Part shown: positions 63,531 through 64,000 of the stretch, piece after piece
How positions within the stretch are numbered: the stretch's first letter is position 1
Layout of the letters: each line of letters starts with the position of its first letter
DNA from: Strongylocentrotus droebachiensis
Taxonomy: Eukaryota > Echinodermata > Echinoidea > Camarodonta > Strongylocentrotidae
Direction: 5' to 3'
Length of the DNA: 64,000 nucleotides
Assembly: GCA_035222895.1 (NCBI GenBank)
Contig: JAVYIG010002118.1
Coordinates: 206,316-270,315 of the forward strand
Translations under genes and position numbers: made by a program
The notes under the pieces: generated by a model
What the model saw: the letters and a program-made list of their open reading frames with translations, nothing else
Told to the model about the DNA's origin: nothing
Databases searched by the model: none

Positions 63531-63924
63531 ACACATTTAGTCTAGTGGATAGGCAATTGCCTGGTAACTGTAAGGTATCGGGTTCGACACCCAGCTAGTG
63601 TTTTTTTTTTAATCTTTGAAAAAGAAAAACGTCTTTTGCTACATCTACACGATAAGTATCAATATGAAAAAATACATAGAGATTGGCAGTGTGACACATT
63701 TAGTCTAGTGGATAGGCAATTGCTGGTAACTGTAAGGTATCGGGTTCGACACCCAGCTAGTGTTTTTTTTTAAATCTTTGAAAAAGAAAAAAGTCTTTTG
63801 CTACATCTACACGATAAGTATCAATATAAAAAATACATAGAGTTTGGCAGTGTGACACAATAGTCTATTGGATAGGCAATTGCCTGGTAACTGGAAGGTA
63901 TCGGGTTCGACACACAGCAAGTGC
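63531..63924 (+). pseudogene. tRNA-like trio T1-T3, unit 20
   Basis: T1 63531-63601, T2 63694-63763, T3 63855-63924. T2 is one base short (GCAATTGCTGG for GCAATTGCCTGG), a loss between boxes A and B that leaves both boxes intact. Confidence 0.7.
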
Positions 63925-64000
63925 TTTTAAAAAAAAATCTTTATAATAGAAAAACTTATGTTAAACCCTTTTTATCTCACTCAAAGTCCATATTTATTGC

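Larger units (their letters stand above)
1..64000 (+). repeat. Compound tandem array (satellite), about 3.2-kb units
   Basis: The whole window is a head-to-tail array of 19 full units and one partial unit. The same start sequence (tttgcagcatgcatgc) recurs at every unit start given in the summary. The spacer, the tRNA-like elements and the minisatellite recur in the same order and orientation each time. Spacer sequence looks essentially identical between units, which indicates recent amplification or strong homogenisation. Both array edges lie outside the window. No break by unrelated sequence is seen. The host is inferred to be a eukaryote from the satellite organisation and Pol III-type elements; taxon is unresolved. 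Confidence 0.97.
61252..64000 (+). repeat. Repeat unit 20 (partial, 2749 bp, many indels)
   Basis: Runs from the unit start to the T-rich tract and is cut by the window end before the minisatellite. Differences from the other units: GCGCCTAAT (one C lost, near 61309), TCCTCCAGAC (one C lost, near 61737), ATAAAAGC (one A lost, near 61751), AGTAATTGC (T to A, near 61867), GTGTTTCTATT (one T gained, near 62060), one A lost near 62431, one A lost near 63432, one C lost in T2, one A lost near 63832 and one C lost near 63967. Confidence 0.93.

Noticed and set aside
1-64000. Autonomous transposon or virus-derived repeat
   Set aside because: There is no reverse transcriptase, transposase, integrase or other long open frame, no terminal repeats and no target-site duplication visible at unit borders.

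Overview
This window is one uninterrupted tandem array of a compound, A+T-rich repeat unit of about 3.2 kb. I count 19 complete units and one partial unit (61252-64000), all on the same strand and head to tail, with unit starts at 1, 3414, 5962, 9115, 12762, 16188, 19582, 22946, 26463, 29505, 32896, 35832, 39019, 42187, 45370, 48539, 51727, 54860, 58047 and 61252. I see no protein-coding gene, rRNA, functional tRNA, CRISPR array or transposase. The content (long satellite, Pol III-type tRNA-like elements, AT-rich spacer, variable minisatellite) points to a eukaryotic, probably animal, satellite or heterochromatic block. The species cannot be read from the sequence.

Layout of one unit, using unit 1 as the model: (a) a near-invariant spacer of about 1.1 kb (1-1097); (b) a 72-nt tRNA-like element with both internal Pol III promoter boxes (1098-1169, called V here); (c) a nested array of two related subrepeats, L (about 223-227 bp, starting with the 3' half of V) and S (about 108 bp), 1170-2465; (d) three 70-71-nt tRNA-like elements T1-T3 spaced 163 bp apart, T1 and T2 running directly into long T tracts (2510-2905); (e) a T-rich tract (2906-3042); (f) a GC-rich 18-bp minisatellite whose monomer can fold into a hairpin, 3-12 copies (3043-3239); (g) a 174-bp flank (3240-3413) leading into the next unit.

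Unit lengths range from 2548 to 3647 bp. The variation comes almost entirely from L/S block order and minisatellite copy number. Units 1-11 are structurally mixed: six carry L0-L1-S1-S2-L2-L3-S3-S4 (units 1, 5, 6, 7, 8, 10), two lack L3 (3, 9), and three are unusual: unit 2 (six blocks lost), unit 4 (extra tRNA-like element and extra blocks) and unit 11 (one S lost). Units 12-20 all share one layout (L0-L1-S1-S2-L2-S3-S4). The minisatellite contains two foldback rearrangements: a small one in unit 7 and a long inverted duplication in unit 8. Single-base homopolymer indels become common from about unit 13 and densest in unit 20.

There are no genes acting together here. The most interesting feature is the density of tRNA-like Pol III promoter pairs: by my count 61 T elements and 20 V elements, plus 46 extra promoter-half fragments (box B only), in 64 kb.
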